DNA from: Lachnospiraceae bacterium
GTDB lineage: Bacteria > Bacillota > Clostridia > Lachnospirales > Lachnospiraceae
NCBI GenBank assembly: GCA_022483465.1
Contig: JAKVNF010000001.1
Location: 1,240,001 to 1,304,000 of the forward strand
DNA: 64,000 bases
Reading direction: 5' to 3'
Shown: piece after piece, positions 10,617 to 18,299 of the stretch
Layout: each line of letters begins with the position of its first letter
Numbering within the stretch: position 1 is the stretch's first letter
Made by a program: the position numbers and the translations under genes
Notes under the pieces: generated by a model
The model's database searches: none
What the model was told of the DNA's origin: nothing
What the model saw: the letters and a program-made list of their open reading frames with translations, nothing else

Positions 10617-10924
10617 GGCGTTAGTTAAGAAACGGGTTGATAAGCGATCGCCTAGCATGAGACCACTAATACCTCACTTTGAGCTCGAGCTGGGTACACT
10701 CCTATCCGTGCTGTGTTGCATCATGTAACAAAGCATCACCTAGATTGCCTAAACACATACACTCACTTGCCGAGTATGTGACTATAAATAACAAGATAGG
10801 CATTATGCGGAGAAGAAAAGAGCTCCAAATGGGGATTCTATATCTTCATCGGACATTATCGCGTCGAGAGTTCACCATGGAGGTTGTGGTATGGAACCCA
10901 TCAACCCGGTTCTTTACTAACGCC
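10617..10924. mobile_element. 308-bp MITE with IS1595-type ends, copy 1
   Basis: The element begins GGCGTTAGTTAAGAAACGGG and ends with the near inverted copy finishing CTTTACTAACGCC. It is flanked by ATTCGAAA at 10609-10616 and 10925-10932, an 8-bp target duplication. The ends match those of the IS1595-family copies at 11412-18231 and 20994-22207, so it should be mobilised in trans by their transposase. It reads as identical to the copy at 30588-30895. It contains only short open frames, which I do not call as genes. Confidence 0.92.
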
Positions 10925-10938
10925 ATTCGAAAAAGGTC

Positions 10939-10967
10939 TTGCATTCCGGGACCGGTTCCCCTATAAT
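10939..10967 (+). promoter_or_regulatory. Promoter of first tRNA-Lys gene
   Basis: TTGCAT and TATAAT are 17 bp apart, ending 44 bp before the tRNA. The MITE duplication ends seven bases upstream of the -35 box, so the insertion spared the promoter. Confidence 0.8.
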
Positions 10968-11011
10968 ACACCTTGCGTTCAGAAAAGGAAGCAATTTTCC
11001 ACATACGATAT

Positions 11012-11084
11012 GCGCTTTTAGCTCAGTTGGTAGAGCACCTGACTCTTAATCAGGGTGTCCAGGGTTCGAGTCCCTGAAGGCGCA
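11012..11084 (+). tRNA. tRNA-Lys (CTT), copy 1
   Basis: A 73-nt cloverleaf: acceptor GCGCTTT/AAGGCGC, D-stem GCTC/GAGC, anticodon stem CCTGA/TCAGG with loop CTCTTAA (anticodon CTT, lysine), T-stem CAGGG/CCCTG with TTCGAGT loop. CCA is not encoded. It is identical in sequence to the copy at 11273. Confidence 0.95.
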
Positions 11085-11207
11085 GCGGGAGCACTGTTTT
11101 TGCGGCATCGGCCGCGGGGATGGTGTTCTTTTTTGTCCTCTGCAAAACTGCCGGAAGGAGTCGAAAAAAAGGTGGAAAAATTTGTGCTGTTTTTTCTCCA
11201 TTTCCTC

Positions 11208-11236
11208 TTGCACTTTTGCGGGAGGCAGAGTAAGAT
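11208..11236 (+). promoter_or_regulatory. Promoter of second tRNA-Lys gene
   Basis: TTGCAC and TAAGAT are separated by 17 bp, ending 36 bp before the second tRNA. The second gene can therefore be transcribed on its own. Confidence 0.6.
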
Positions 11237-11272
11237 ATCACTCGTGCCTGCGAGATGCGGCACAGCGGATTT

Positions 11273-11345
11273 GCGCTTTTAGCTCAGTTGGTAGAGCACC
11301 TGACTCTTAATCAGGGTGTCCAGGGTTCGAGTCCCTGAAGGCGCA
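11273..11345 (+). tRNA. tRNA-Lys (CTT), copy 2
   Basis: This 73-nt gene has the same cloverleaf and CTT anticodon as the copy at 11012. The 188 bp between the copies show no gene. A strong terminator follows at once. Confidence 0.95.
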
Positions 11346-11352
11346 CGACCTC

Positions 11353-11384
11353 ATTCCTGCCGGTTCTCCGGCAGGAATTTTTTT
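11353..11384 (+). terminator. Terminator of tRNA-Lys genes
   Basis: An 11-bp stem ATTCCTGCCGG / CCGGCAGGAAT with a TTCT loop is followed by a run of T. The IS1595 copy begins 28 bp further on. Confidence 0.9.
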
Positions 11385-11465
11385 GTCCCAATCAATTTCG
11401 TCTTTCACAAAGGCGTTAGTAAGGATCCGGGGTGATAAGCTATGTAAAAATTTGTAGGAACATAT

Positions 11466-11820
11466 TTATACAGCAAGCAAATTCAGTTCCTTGACATCAT
11501 CATAGTGATGCACTCTCTTCGGATCACGCACCAGGAAGAGCTTCTCTGCAAGTTCATCCACCGACATCCTCATCCGGTATGCTGCACGGAATACCATGTT
11601 GTAGCGGTTCAGGTACTTGGTAGCCACACCGCGGTAGTCGTAGTAGCGGTTCTTGATGAAGCTGTGCAGATTGTTAACCGTGTTCAGGTTGAAGAAGCTG
11701 CCTGTCTCCTTCTTCCATAACGCTGAGTCCCAGTACCTTGCCCAGCTTCGGATATACGTTCATTCCGTCCGTGAGGAAAAGGGTCCCCTTCTCGACATGA
11801 CCTGTGTAGATGTCGACGAC
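11466..11820 (-). pseudogene. 3' part of IS1595-family transposase, interrupted and frameshifted
   Basis: Read from 11820 it gives VVDIYTGHVEKGTLFLTDGM, with the second catalytic Asp in LTDGM, and after the frameshift FFNLNTVNNLHSFIK, ending VKELNLLAV and TAA at 11466. Compared with the intact transposase at 21129, five bases (AATGT or equivalent) are missing at about 11715, which shifts the frame. The first five bases (11816-11820) are the ACGAC target duplication of the Tn7-like element. The 5' part is at 17438-18108. Confidence 0.9.
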
Positions 11821-11867
11821 TGTGAAGGTGTAATTATCTTAGATAAAAATTAATTATGACTTACATT

Positions 11868-11892
11868 AGCGTCCCGTTTGGGGCGCTTTTTT
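11868..11892 (+). terminator. Terminator in left end of the Tn7-like element
   Basis: AGCGTCCC-GTTT-GGGGCGCT followed by T's sits 48 bp inside the left end and upstream of the tns promoter. It would stop transcription entering from outside. Confidence 0.75.
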
Positions 11893-11902
11893 AATTATGA
11901 TG

Positions 11903-11961
11903 GATACTACTGATTCATATATAGTAAATGCATAATTAATACAGATACTATTGAAACATAT
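11903..11961 (+). repeat. Putative TnsB-binding repeats in the left end
   Basis: Two 18-bp direct repeats, GATACTACTGATTCATAT (11903-11920) and GATACTATTGAAACATAT (11944-11961), are spaced 41 bp. The core GATACTA recurs inverted near the right end as TAGTATC (17388-17394), and ATGTAATTAAG near 11960 recurs inverted at 17377-17387. Tn7-family ends carry multiple TnsB sites of about this size; binding here is inferred. Confidence 0.6.
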
Positions 11962-11979
11962 GTAATTAAGATATATACT
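11951..11979 (+). promoter_or_regulatory. Promoter of the tns operon
   Basis: TTGAAA and TATACT are 17 bp apart, 46 bp before tnsA. The -35 box lies inside the second putative TnsB site, so TnsB binding could repress the operon. Confidence 0.75.
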
Positions 11980-12024
11980 GTTAGTGGGCAGTTTTTCATC
12001 CATTCACCAGAGGAGGAAGATCCC

Positions 12025-12813
12025 ATGAGCAGACGAGGCACGGTATGGTCGTTGGAAACAGAACGCCGAAGGATTAAAGAAGGGCGCGGCAGTGGCGAAG
12101 GCTCCGACTACAAGCCTTGGATCACGACGCACGACTTTCCATCCAAAGGTCAGGTATGCAGAGCAAGAGGACAGACGACAGGAAGAATCCACCACATGAT
12201 GTCCAGCCTTGAACGTGATCTGTTTCTGATCCTAGATTACGACCCTGCGGTGACGGATATCCGGGAACAGTACCCCCTTGAATTGCGGGAGACTCTCCTG
12301 ATCGCTGCAGAAGCCGGCATCAGACATCCGGAGGCAAACGGCTGGCCGAATGTGATGACAAGCGATTTCTACTACTCTAAAGATGGCGTGTGGCACGCGG
12401 TGGCGGTCAAGCCATCCTCAGAGCTCTTCAGTGCGAGAGTCGCCGAAAAGCTTAAGATCGAGCAGCTGTACTGGGAGAAAAAGCAGGTCAGCTGGTCGAT
12501 TATGACAGAGAAGGAGATCAACAGAACCCGGGCCCGAAACATCCTGTGGATCACTGGCGGCCGTTCCTTTGAAGAGCTTGTACCTTCTGACCGTCAGAGA
12601 GCGCTTCTTGAGCAGGCGTTTCTTCAGTGCTACAACGATCCCGGCATTCCATTTCCCGTCCTCATCCGCGAAATGGAGACTGCTCTCCATCTGGAGAACG
12701 GCACGGTGATTCAGATGTTCAAACACCTGGTGCAGGCAGGACAAATCACACTGGATCTTGACAGAACGATCTGCCTTGACGATCCCCGTACAGGCATACA
12801 GGAGAATACATGA
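12025..12813 (+). CDS. tnsA: TnsA-type transposon endonuclease
   Basis: A 262-residue TnsA, the restriction-fold nuclease that cuts the 5' ends of Tn7-like elements so that they move by cut and paste together with TnsB. The catalytic triad is readable as Glu63 (SSLERD), Asp114 (MTSDFYY) and Lys129 (HAVAVKP); Tn7 TnsA uses Glu63, Asp114 and Lys132. The C-terminal third (from about residue 175) matches the winged-helix/TnsC-contact region by position. The start follows AGGAGGA. It is the first gene of the tns operon and ends one base before the tnsB start. Confidence 0.93.
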   Translation: MSRRGTVWSLETERRRIKEGRGSGEGSDYKPWITTHDFPSKGQVCRARGQTTGRIHHMMSSLERDLFLILDYDPAVTDIREQYPLELRETLLIAAEAGIRHPEANGWPNVMTSDFYYSKDGVWHAVAVKPSSELFSARVAEKLKIEQLYWEKKQVSWSIMTEKEINRTRARNILWITGGRSFEELVPSDRQRALLEQAFLQCYNDPGIPFPVLIREMETALHLENGTVIQMFKHLVQAGQITLDLDRTICLDDPRTGIQENT

Positions 12814-12814
12814 G

Positions 12815-14974
12815 ATGACGGATACAACGATGAATACAGAAGCATCTGAGAGCTTTACTCCCGTTGTGGGGCAGCTGCTGCGGAACAGACAGAGCGGACG
12901 CGTCTGCCGCGTGCTCTATGTATCTCCAAATCTTCAGGACAGCTGCTGGTGGATTGATATCAACGACCTGAAATGCAATACCCCGGACCGCATCCGCGGA
13001 GAAGAGCTGCTCTCCTCCCTGAATAGCGGCTCTTTGGAGGCAGTCATCGACACCGAAAAAAGTGTCAGGGAGGATTCCCTCTCTGAAGCTATGAAGAAGA
13101 GCCGTGACAGGGTCTGGGAGCTGATCAGGGATGTCGTAGCCAGAGAACCGGAGATTTATCAGAGAGCCGAACGGACGGATCTTCTGAAGCAGGTCGAGGC
13201 AAAAACAGGTGTTCCCAAGTCCGATCTGTATCGGTATCTCGGAAAGTACTGGAGGGGCGGCAAGGATAAGAACGCTCTTCTCCCCGGATACCGCAACTGT
13301 GGCGGTCACAGGACCGAAAACAGCGTCAAAAAGCGTCTTGGCCGTCCCAAGAAACCAGGAAGCAACGGGAAGATCCTGAACCAGAAGGACTTCGAGAACT
13401 TCACAGATGCGATTGATTATCATTACAGCAAAAGCAGAAACGCTACGCTCTCGAGCACTTATCACCGCATGATCGGACTGAAATATACGACAAAGGATTC
13501 TCAGGGAAATGTTGTCTCACTGCCTCCGGATGAGATTCCGTCTATCAATCAGTTCCTGTACTGGTATCACAGAAACAGAGATTCTGTTTCTTCGAAGCGG
13601 AAGAAAGATGGAGAGCATAAGTTTGCACTCAGTTCACGGGCTATCACCGGAAAAACGGAGTGCACGGTCAGCGGGCCCTCTGAAAAGGTACAGATTGATG
13701 CCACCATTGCGGACTTCTATCTTGTCCGGGAGAACTTTCCAGGGCAGATCATCGGAAGGCCTGTGATCTTCCTGATCAAAGACGCCTACTCTCGTATAAT
13801 CACCGGAATGCATGTCACTCTGGACAACGCCTCCTGGAACCAGGCGCTGCTGGCCATCAAGAACTCCGCGGAAGACAAGGTGGCATTCTGCAGACGGTTT
13901 GGTGTGGAGATCACCGAGGAACAGTGGCCCTGCCATCATCTCCCGTCGGTTCTCATTGCGGATAACGGCGAAGTGGGAGGAAAAGGTGTTGAGTCACTCA
14001 TCTCAGAGCTTGGCATCATGGTAGAAAACTGCCCACCCTATCGCGGTGATCTGAAGGGAATCATTGAGCATGCGTTCTGTCTTGCACAGGGGGCACTGAA
14101 GGACATCCTCCCCGGATATGTGGAGAAGGACGCCGGCACCCGGGGTGCAGATGATTATCGTCTGAAGGCAGCCTGCGACTATGGAACCTTTATGAAGGCA
14201 CTGATCCTGTGTATCCTGAAGTACAACTCATCGTGGCTGGATGAAGATACCTATCAGCGCACACCGGAGATGATCCGGGATCATGTCAACGCAGATCCTC
14301 TTGACCTGTGGAACTATGGCATACGATATCGCTCCGGCGCCATGCGTCTCGTTTCGCAGGAGGATATGTACCGGGTGCTCCTGCCGCAGGGAAAGGCAAA
14401 AATCACCGAGCGCGGCATCGAGTTCAATGGGCTGTACTATACCTGTCAGGAAGCTGTTGACGAGGAATGGTTTGCCACTGCCAGAACCAAAGGACGGTAC
14501 GCCGTCACAGTCATCTATGATCCGACCTGTGTGGATCACATCTATGTCACCACCGAAGATGATCGGAAGCTCATCACCTGTTCTCTCCTGGAGCGCAGTG
14601 CTTCTTTCAGCGGTATTACGGAGGAAGAGATGGACCGCTACCGCGATGAGGACAGGAAGCAGAAGGCCGAGTATACCGCTACAATGAATCAGAAGAACGC
14701 GGAGTTCGAACAGGCGATGGAAAAGATCCGCCGGCAGATCAGCAGCCGGAAGGCAGCTCCATCGATCATCAGGGAATCCATTAAGAACATCGAACAGAAC
14801 CGGAAGGCAGAGCGTGAGGAACTGTCCGGCGCTGCCAGAGCCAAGCGCATGCAGACGGAACTGAATGCGCAAAAGGAGGGGGCCACCGCAGACAAAGATC
14901 AGCGGTATTATGGCGAAGATTCTCCAATCGACCAGTCGATTGACGAGGCGTTGGAAAAAGCAGGCCTGATCTGA
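12815..14974 (+). CDS. tnsB: TnsB-type DDE transposase
   Basis: This is the 719-residue Mu/TnsB-type transposase that joins the 3' ends of the element to the target. The DDE triad is Asp295 (VQIDATIADF), Asp383 (LIADNGEVGG) and Glu418 (KGIIEHAF), with the usual spacing of 35 between the last two. The N-terminal third should bind the terminal repeats; a Mu-type C-terminal region rich in charged residues (about 620-719) probably contacts TnsC. I chose ATG 12815, just after the tnsA stop and ten bases after GGAG, rather than the in-frame start at 12758 inside tnsA. Confidence 0.95.
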   Translation: MTDTTMNTEASESFTPVVGQLLRNRQSGRVCRVLYVSPNLQDSCWWIDINDLKCNTPDRIRGEELLSSLNSGSLEAVIDTEKSVREDSLSEAMKKSRDRVWELIRDVVAREPEIYQRAERTDLLKQVEAKTGVPKSDLYRYLGKYWRGGKDKNALLPGYRNCGGHRTENSVKKRLGRPKKPGSNGKILNQKDFENFTDAIDYHYSKSRNATLSSTYHRMIGLKYTTKDSQGNVVSLPPDEIPSINQFLYWYHRNRDSVSSKRKKDGEHKFALSSRAITGKTECTVSGPSEKVQIDATIADFYLVRENFPGQIIGRPVIFLIKDAYSRIITGMHVTLDNASWNQALLAIKNSAEDKVAFCRRFGVEITEEQWPCHHLPSVLIADNGEVGGKGVESLISELGIMVENCPPYRGDLKGIIEHAFCLAQGALKDILPGYVEKDAGTRGADDYRLKAACDYGTFMKALILCILKYNSSWLDEDTYQRTPEMIRDHVNADPLDLWNYGIRYRSGAMRLVSQEDMYRVLLPQGKAKITERGIEFNGLYYTCQEAVDEEWFATARTKGRYAVTVIYDPTCVDHIYVTTEDDRKLITCSLLERSASFSGITEEEMDRYRDEDRKQKAEYTATMNQKNAEFEQAMEKIRRQISSRKAAPSIIRESIKNIEQNRKAEREELSGAARAKRMQTELNAQKEGATADKDQRYYGEDSPIDQSIDEALEKAGLI

Positions 14975-15001
14975 AGAAAAGGAACGGAAAGGGGGTTCGC
15001 T

Positions 15002-16462
15002 TTGAAGAATGAGATCTTTGAAAACGCAGTATATCAAAGCCCGACAGAAGTGCTGTTTATGGGAAATCCACTGATCGAGGCGATCCCCTCCATCGGGGAT
15101 CCACTGGAGTATGCCGCACAGCTTATGGTGATCATGCCCTATCAGGAGAGCGACCGGAACCTGAACCGGATGGAGCGGCTTAACAAGCTGCCGTATATTA
15201 AACAGCTCCATGTGCCCTGCACCTGTGACACCGAAATCGCCATGAATGTCGACCGGTGCCTCCGTTGGGGCTACTACGGGAGGAATCCGATGCCGCTTTC
15301 GGTCATACAGCAGGCCATTACCGAAAACGGGATTCCATTCGATGACCGGCTCAGACGAGTTTTTCGGTCCTACAAGCAGCCTGCATACGGCTTTCCAGTG
15401 TTCGGCATTTCCGGCGTCGGAAAGACCTGTTCCGTCATGAACGTCCTGACTCTCTACCCGCAGGTCATTGTCCATACGAACTACAGAGGCGTCCCTTTCG
15501 ATCTTCATCAGCTTGTCTGGCTGAAGGTTGACTGTCCGCAGGATGGCTCCACAAAGGGACTATGTCAGCGCATACTTCAGGAGATGGACCGGATTCTCGG
15601 CTCTCACTTCTCAGAACAGCACTCCTTCAATCGGATCAGTAAAGAAGTACTTCTTGGGGATCTCCGGTCAGCGATTGATTCCTGCAGTCTGGGCATCCTC
15701 GTCATTGACGACGTCCAGAACCTCTGCAGTGTCAGAGACCAGGTCTCCACAGAGCTTCTGAACTTCCTGGTCTCCCTCGTGAACACTGCCGAAGTCCCCA
15801 TTGTCATGGTCGGTGCACCGAAGTTTACCACCATCCTGCAGTCTGAGTTCCAGCAGGCCAAGCGCGTCACCGGAGAGGGAGAGGTCCACATGGACCTGCT
15901 GAAGCAGGGAAGCAAAGAATGGAACCGGTACATACGGGCACTCTGGCATTATCAGTATACCCGGAAGAAGGTGGAGCTTACAGCCGCCCTGTCTGACGCG
16001 TTCTATGAGGAGACTGTCGGGAATCAGTTCCTGCTTGCGATCCTGTACAAACTGGTACAGGACTATGCCATCATCAGCAAAACGGAGACCTTTGACGCTG
16101 AAACTGTCCACAGAACAGCAGATCTCAGACTTGGTCTGACGAAACAGCAGCGGAAGGACATGCGGGAAGGCAGGGATGTCGACCTGACCCTGTACGAGCA
16201 TCTCTGGAGAGCACCTGCCATTCCGGAAGAAATGAATCCGCAGGAGCAGATGCCGAAGGATGATCCGCTGCAAAGCCTCATTTCAAACCTCGTTACCGTC
16301 TTTGGCGTCAGCATGCAGGACGCCAGGAAAGCTGCGCGCAGCGTGGCTGCCGCTTTTCCGGATGAGAAGGATCCGGCAAAGCTTTTGCTCTATGCTGCGG
16401 AACTCCTGGATAAGTCCGGCATTGGGAAAGATTCTGCAAAGGGATCCGACAATGATTCGTGA
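15002..16462 (+). CDS. tnsC: TnsC-type AAA+ regulator of transposition
   Basis: A 486-residue AAA+ ATPase that passes the target signal from TniQ to the TnsAB transposase. Walker A is GISGVGKT (135-142) and Walker B is LGILVIDDVQ. The start is TTG 15002, preceded by AAAGGGGG. The C-terminal region after the ATPase core is helical and charged, as in other TnsC proteins. The last 11 bases overlap tniQ, so the two are probably translated together. Confidence 0.93.
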   Translation: MKNEIFENAVYQSPTEVLFMGNPLIEAIPSIGDPLEYAAQLMVIMPYQESDRNLNRMERLNKLPYIKQLHVPCTCDTEIAMNVDRCLRWGYYGRNPMPLSVIQQAITENGIPFDDRLRRVFRSYKQPAYGFPVFGISGVGKTCSVMNVLTLYPQVIVHTNYRGVPFDLHQLVWLKVDCPQDGSTKGLCQRILQEMDRILGSHFSEQHSFNRISKEVLLGDLRSAIDSCSLGILVIDDVQNLCSVRDQVSTELLNFLVSLVNTAEVPIVMVGAPKFTTILQSEFQQAKRVTGEGEVHMDLLKQGSKEWNRYIRALWHYQYTRKKVELTAALSDAFYEETVGNQFLLAILYKLVQDYAIISKTETFDAETVHRTADLRLGLTKQQRKDMREGRDVDLTLYEHLWRAPAIPEEMNPQEQMPKDDPLQSLISNLVTVFGVSMQDARKAARSVAAAFPDEKDPAKLLLYAAELLDKSGIGKDSAKGSDNDS

Positions 16463-17381
16463 AGACCAGGAGCATCTGCTTGTGTTTCCTATCCCGATGA
16501 AGGGGGAATGCTGGTACAGCCTGCTTGCCAGGTACCATGCCATCAGCGGGAACAGAAGCGAGAAGTATACCTTTGACCAACTGTTCGGCGGAAAAACGGT
16601 GCTGGATGCTGCCGTCACCCTTCCCGCCCGTGTAAAGCTTATCGACGCATGGCTCCCCAGAGAATGCGGGCTGACATCGGACAGAATCATTCGTGAGTTC
16701 ACAGCATACCAGTACCTGCGTCTTTCCTCACGGTTTCCGGACACCGCTTATCAGCGCCTTATGCAGGGCAGCGCAAAACGTGGACGCGGTATGCGCTCTC
16801 AGATGGCTGGTGCTCTACGGGGCCGTCATCAGAAGCTTTGCTTCTGCCCTGACTGTGTCAGGAGCGACACAGAGGAATACCACCATTCCTGCTGGCACCT
16901 TGTACACCAGATCAATGGTGTAAGATACTGCCCCATTCATGGGATGAGACTGATTGAAAGTCCCTGGCCGGAAGGTGAAAAGCTCGTGCATTTTTATCCT
17001 GCACCGGATGCAGAAATGGCCGGTCAGATGGAAAGGGAAAGCCGTGGGGAAGAAACGGATGTGTTCCAGGATCGTTTTTTCGAGCTGGCAAAGACAATCG
17101 ACTGGCTTTTGGCGAACAGTGAAAGGATTGGAACAGAAGAAAGACTGCTGCAGTTTTACGAGTCAGAGCTTGGAACAGACCCTTCATGGCAGGACATCCT
17201 GAAGCATCTTGCCAGCAAGGATGCAGGGTTCGTTCTGGAACTGTTTCCCGAAGAGGACCTGGTCCGTATGGGGAATGATGTCATCAAACATGGCCTTCGT
17301 CAGCAGTCTCCGCTCTTCCACGCGCTGATGATCATGCGCTTCGGGGGCGTCCAGTGGCTCGAGCGCAAGACGCAGACTTAA
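16452..17381 (+). CDS. tniQ: TniQ-family target-selection protein
   Basis: The 309-residue product begins FPIPMKGECWYSLLARYH, the usual TniQ N-terminal motif. Zinc-binding residues follow as CFCPDCV, HHSCWHLVHQ and YCPIHGMRLI. I chose ATG 16452 within the tnsC end, since family similarity begins there; the open frame extends further upstream only as tnsC overlap. In Tn7-like elements TniQ/TnsD recognises the insertion site, alone or with a CRISPR effector. No effector is encoded, so this protein probably chooses the site itself. It is much shorter than Tn7 TnsD (about 500 residues). Confidence 0.92.
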   Translation: MIREDQEHLLVFPIPMKGECWYSLLARYHAISGNRSEKYTFDQLFGGKTVLDAAVTLPARVKLIDAWLPRECGLTSDRIIREFTAYQYLRLSSRFPDTAYQRLMQGSAKRGRGMRSQMAGALRGRHQKLCFCPDCVRSDTEEYHHSCWHLVHQINGVRYCPIHGMRLIESPWPEGEKLVHFYPAPDAEMAGQMERESRGEETDVFQDRFFELAKTIDWLLANSERIGTEERLLQFYESELGTDPSWQDILKHLASKDAGFVLELFPEEDLVRMGNDVIKHGLRQQSPLFHALMIMRFGGVQWLERKTQT

Positions 17382-17437
17382 TTACATTAGTATCAGCTAT
17401 ATTTACATTTGGCATCAAACTTATTTATGCCTTCACA

Positions 17438-18108
17438 ACGACATCCTCCGTGGAAGGTCTTGCACGGTTCTCCGATTTTACAACCAGATCACCGCTTTTG
17501 CGCTGAACTGCAGTGCAGATGCAGATCTGCTCGTCAGAAAGGCCGCACTTAGATGCCGGAGTACCGCGCTTACGGGGCTTTCTCTTGGCGTCGGGCCCGA
17601 ATTTTGTCCCTTTCTCCGATTCTGGTACGTAGGTTTCATCAGCCTCGACAACTTCCTCGACCATTGCAGGACTGACCTCCTGAAGATCCTCAAGCGCCAG
17701 CATGATCTTGTGCCTCATAAAGAAGAGGCTGGTATGGCTGATCCGGATATGCTGAAGATCAAGTCCATCTCTTGTGTCATCAAGGGATACGCCCATAAGC
17801 GTGTCAGCAAGGACGGTCTTCCAGACATCACTGCTGTAATGTGAGCCAGACAGAGACGTGCTACTTGCTGTAACAAATGACTTTTCGCATGCCCGGTACA
17901 GAAATGTCTGCTTGCCATGCTTGTGACCGTTCCTAACAACATGTGAACTGGTATGGCAGACCGGACATTCCATCCGGGGAACGATCTTCACCGAAGAAGC
18001 AAACGACTTCTCATGGTTCAGACGGTCCATGATCTTGTTAACGGGAATCTTAAGATCCGAATCGGAGAGGTTGTTTCCTGCAGCCAGTATGCATTCGATG
18101 TTACCCAT
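17438..18108 (-). pseudogene. 5' part of IS1595-family transposase, cut by the Tn7-like element
   Basis: The frame opens at ATG 18108 and encodes the N-terminal zinc motif CPVCHTSSHV and the first catalytic Asp in VEADETYVPE. It is close to the intact transposase at 21129 over its length. It stops a few codons into the Tn7-like right end, at the position equal to Val225 of the intact protein. One cysteine of the second zinc pair is changed (YRACEKSF instead of CRQCGTSF), so it may have been defective already. The 3' part lies at 11466-11820. Confidence 0.92.
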
Positions 18109-18240
18109 AGTCGTGTCCTCCTGACACGACTATTATAGGTCAAGTCCTAAAAGGACGTCGTACATTCAAATGTACAAATCCGGAAAAACTTTTGGGATCG
18201 CTACTTATCAACCCGTTTCTTTACTAACGCCTTCACAAAA

Positions 18241-18275
18241 GAGGCAGAGCGCGGGCGCGCTCTGCCTCTCTTTTT
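18241..18275 (-). terminator. Terminator after the glycan-binding-like membrane protein gene
   Basis: A GC-rich stem, GGCAGAGCGCG / CGCGCTCTGCC, with T-rich flanks on both strands. The IS1595 target duplication ends two bases before it. Confidence 0.8.
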
Positions 18276-18299
18276 CACGTTTCGTTTTCTTCCTGTGCT

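Larger units (their letters stand above)
11821..17437 (+). mobile_element. Complete minimal Tn7-like transposon (tnsA-tnsB-tnsC-tniQ, no cargo)
   Basis: The element starts TGTGAAGGTGTAATTATC and ends with the inverted TGTGAAGGCATAAATAAG, the TGT..ACA ends usual in Tn7-like elements. It is flanked by the 5-bp duplication ACGAC (11816-11820 and 17438-17442). The left end has about 200 bp before tnsA with a terminator, repeats and a promoter. The four genes then run without room for cargo; only 56 bp separate the tniQ stop from the right end. No Cas gene, CRISPR array, tnsE, resistance or other passenger is present. The insertion lies in the transposase gene of an IS1595-family element. All four frames are open and the key residues are intact, so it may be active. 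Confidence 0.95.
11412..18231 (-). mobile_element. IS1595-family insertion sequence, split by a Tn7-like transposon
   Basis: Ends GGCGTTAGTAAGGATCCGGG (left) and inverted GGCGTTAGTAAAGAAACGGG (right) are flanked by TTCACAAA at 11404-11411 and 18232-18239. Removing the 5617-bp Tn7-like insert and one 5-bp duplication leaves about 1198 bp, close to the 1214 bp of the intact relative at 20994. The transposase is read on the minus strand: the 5' part lies at 17438-18108 and the 3' part at 11466-11820. A 5-nt deletion in the 3' part also breaks the frame, so this copy is dead in cis. Confidence 0.92.

Noticed and set aside
10679-10966. 95-codon open frame in MITE copy 1
   Set aside because: It repeats in the other MITE copy only because the DNA is identical, lacks a clear ribosome site and runs out of the element into the tRNA leader. 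I treat it as non-coding here.
11018-11263. Minus-strand open frames across the tRNA-Lys genes
   Set aside because: They overlap tRNA sequence and show no family features.
12758-12814. Upstream start of tnsB inside tnsA
   Set aside because: ATG 12815 has a good ribosome site and starts right after the tnsA stop; the extension has no matching signal.
11821-17437. CRISPR-associated transposon
   Set aside because: TnsABC with TniQ raised the possibility, but no Cas gene, repeat array or atypical spacer is found in the element or nearby.
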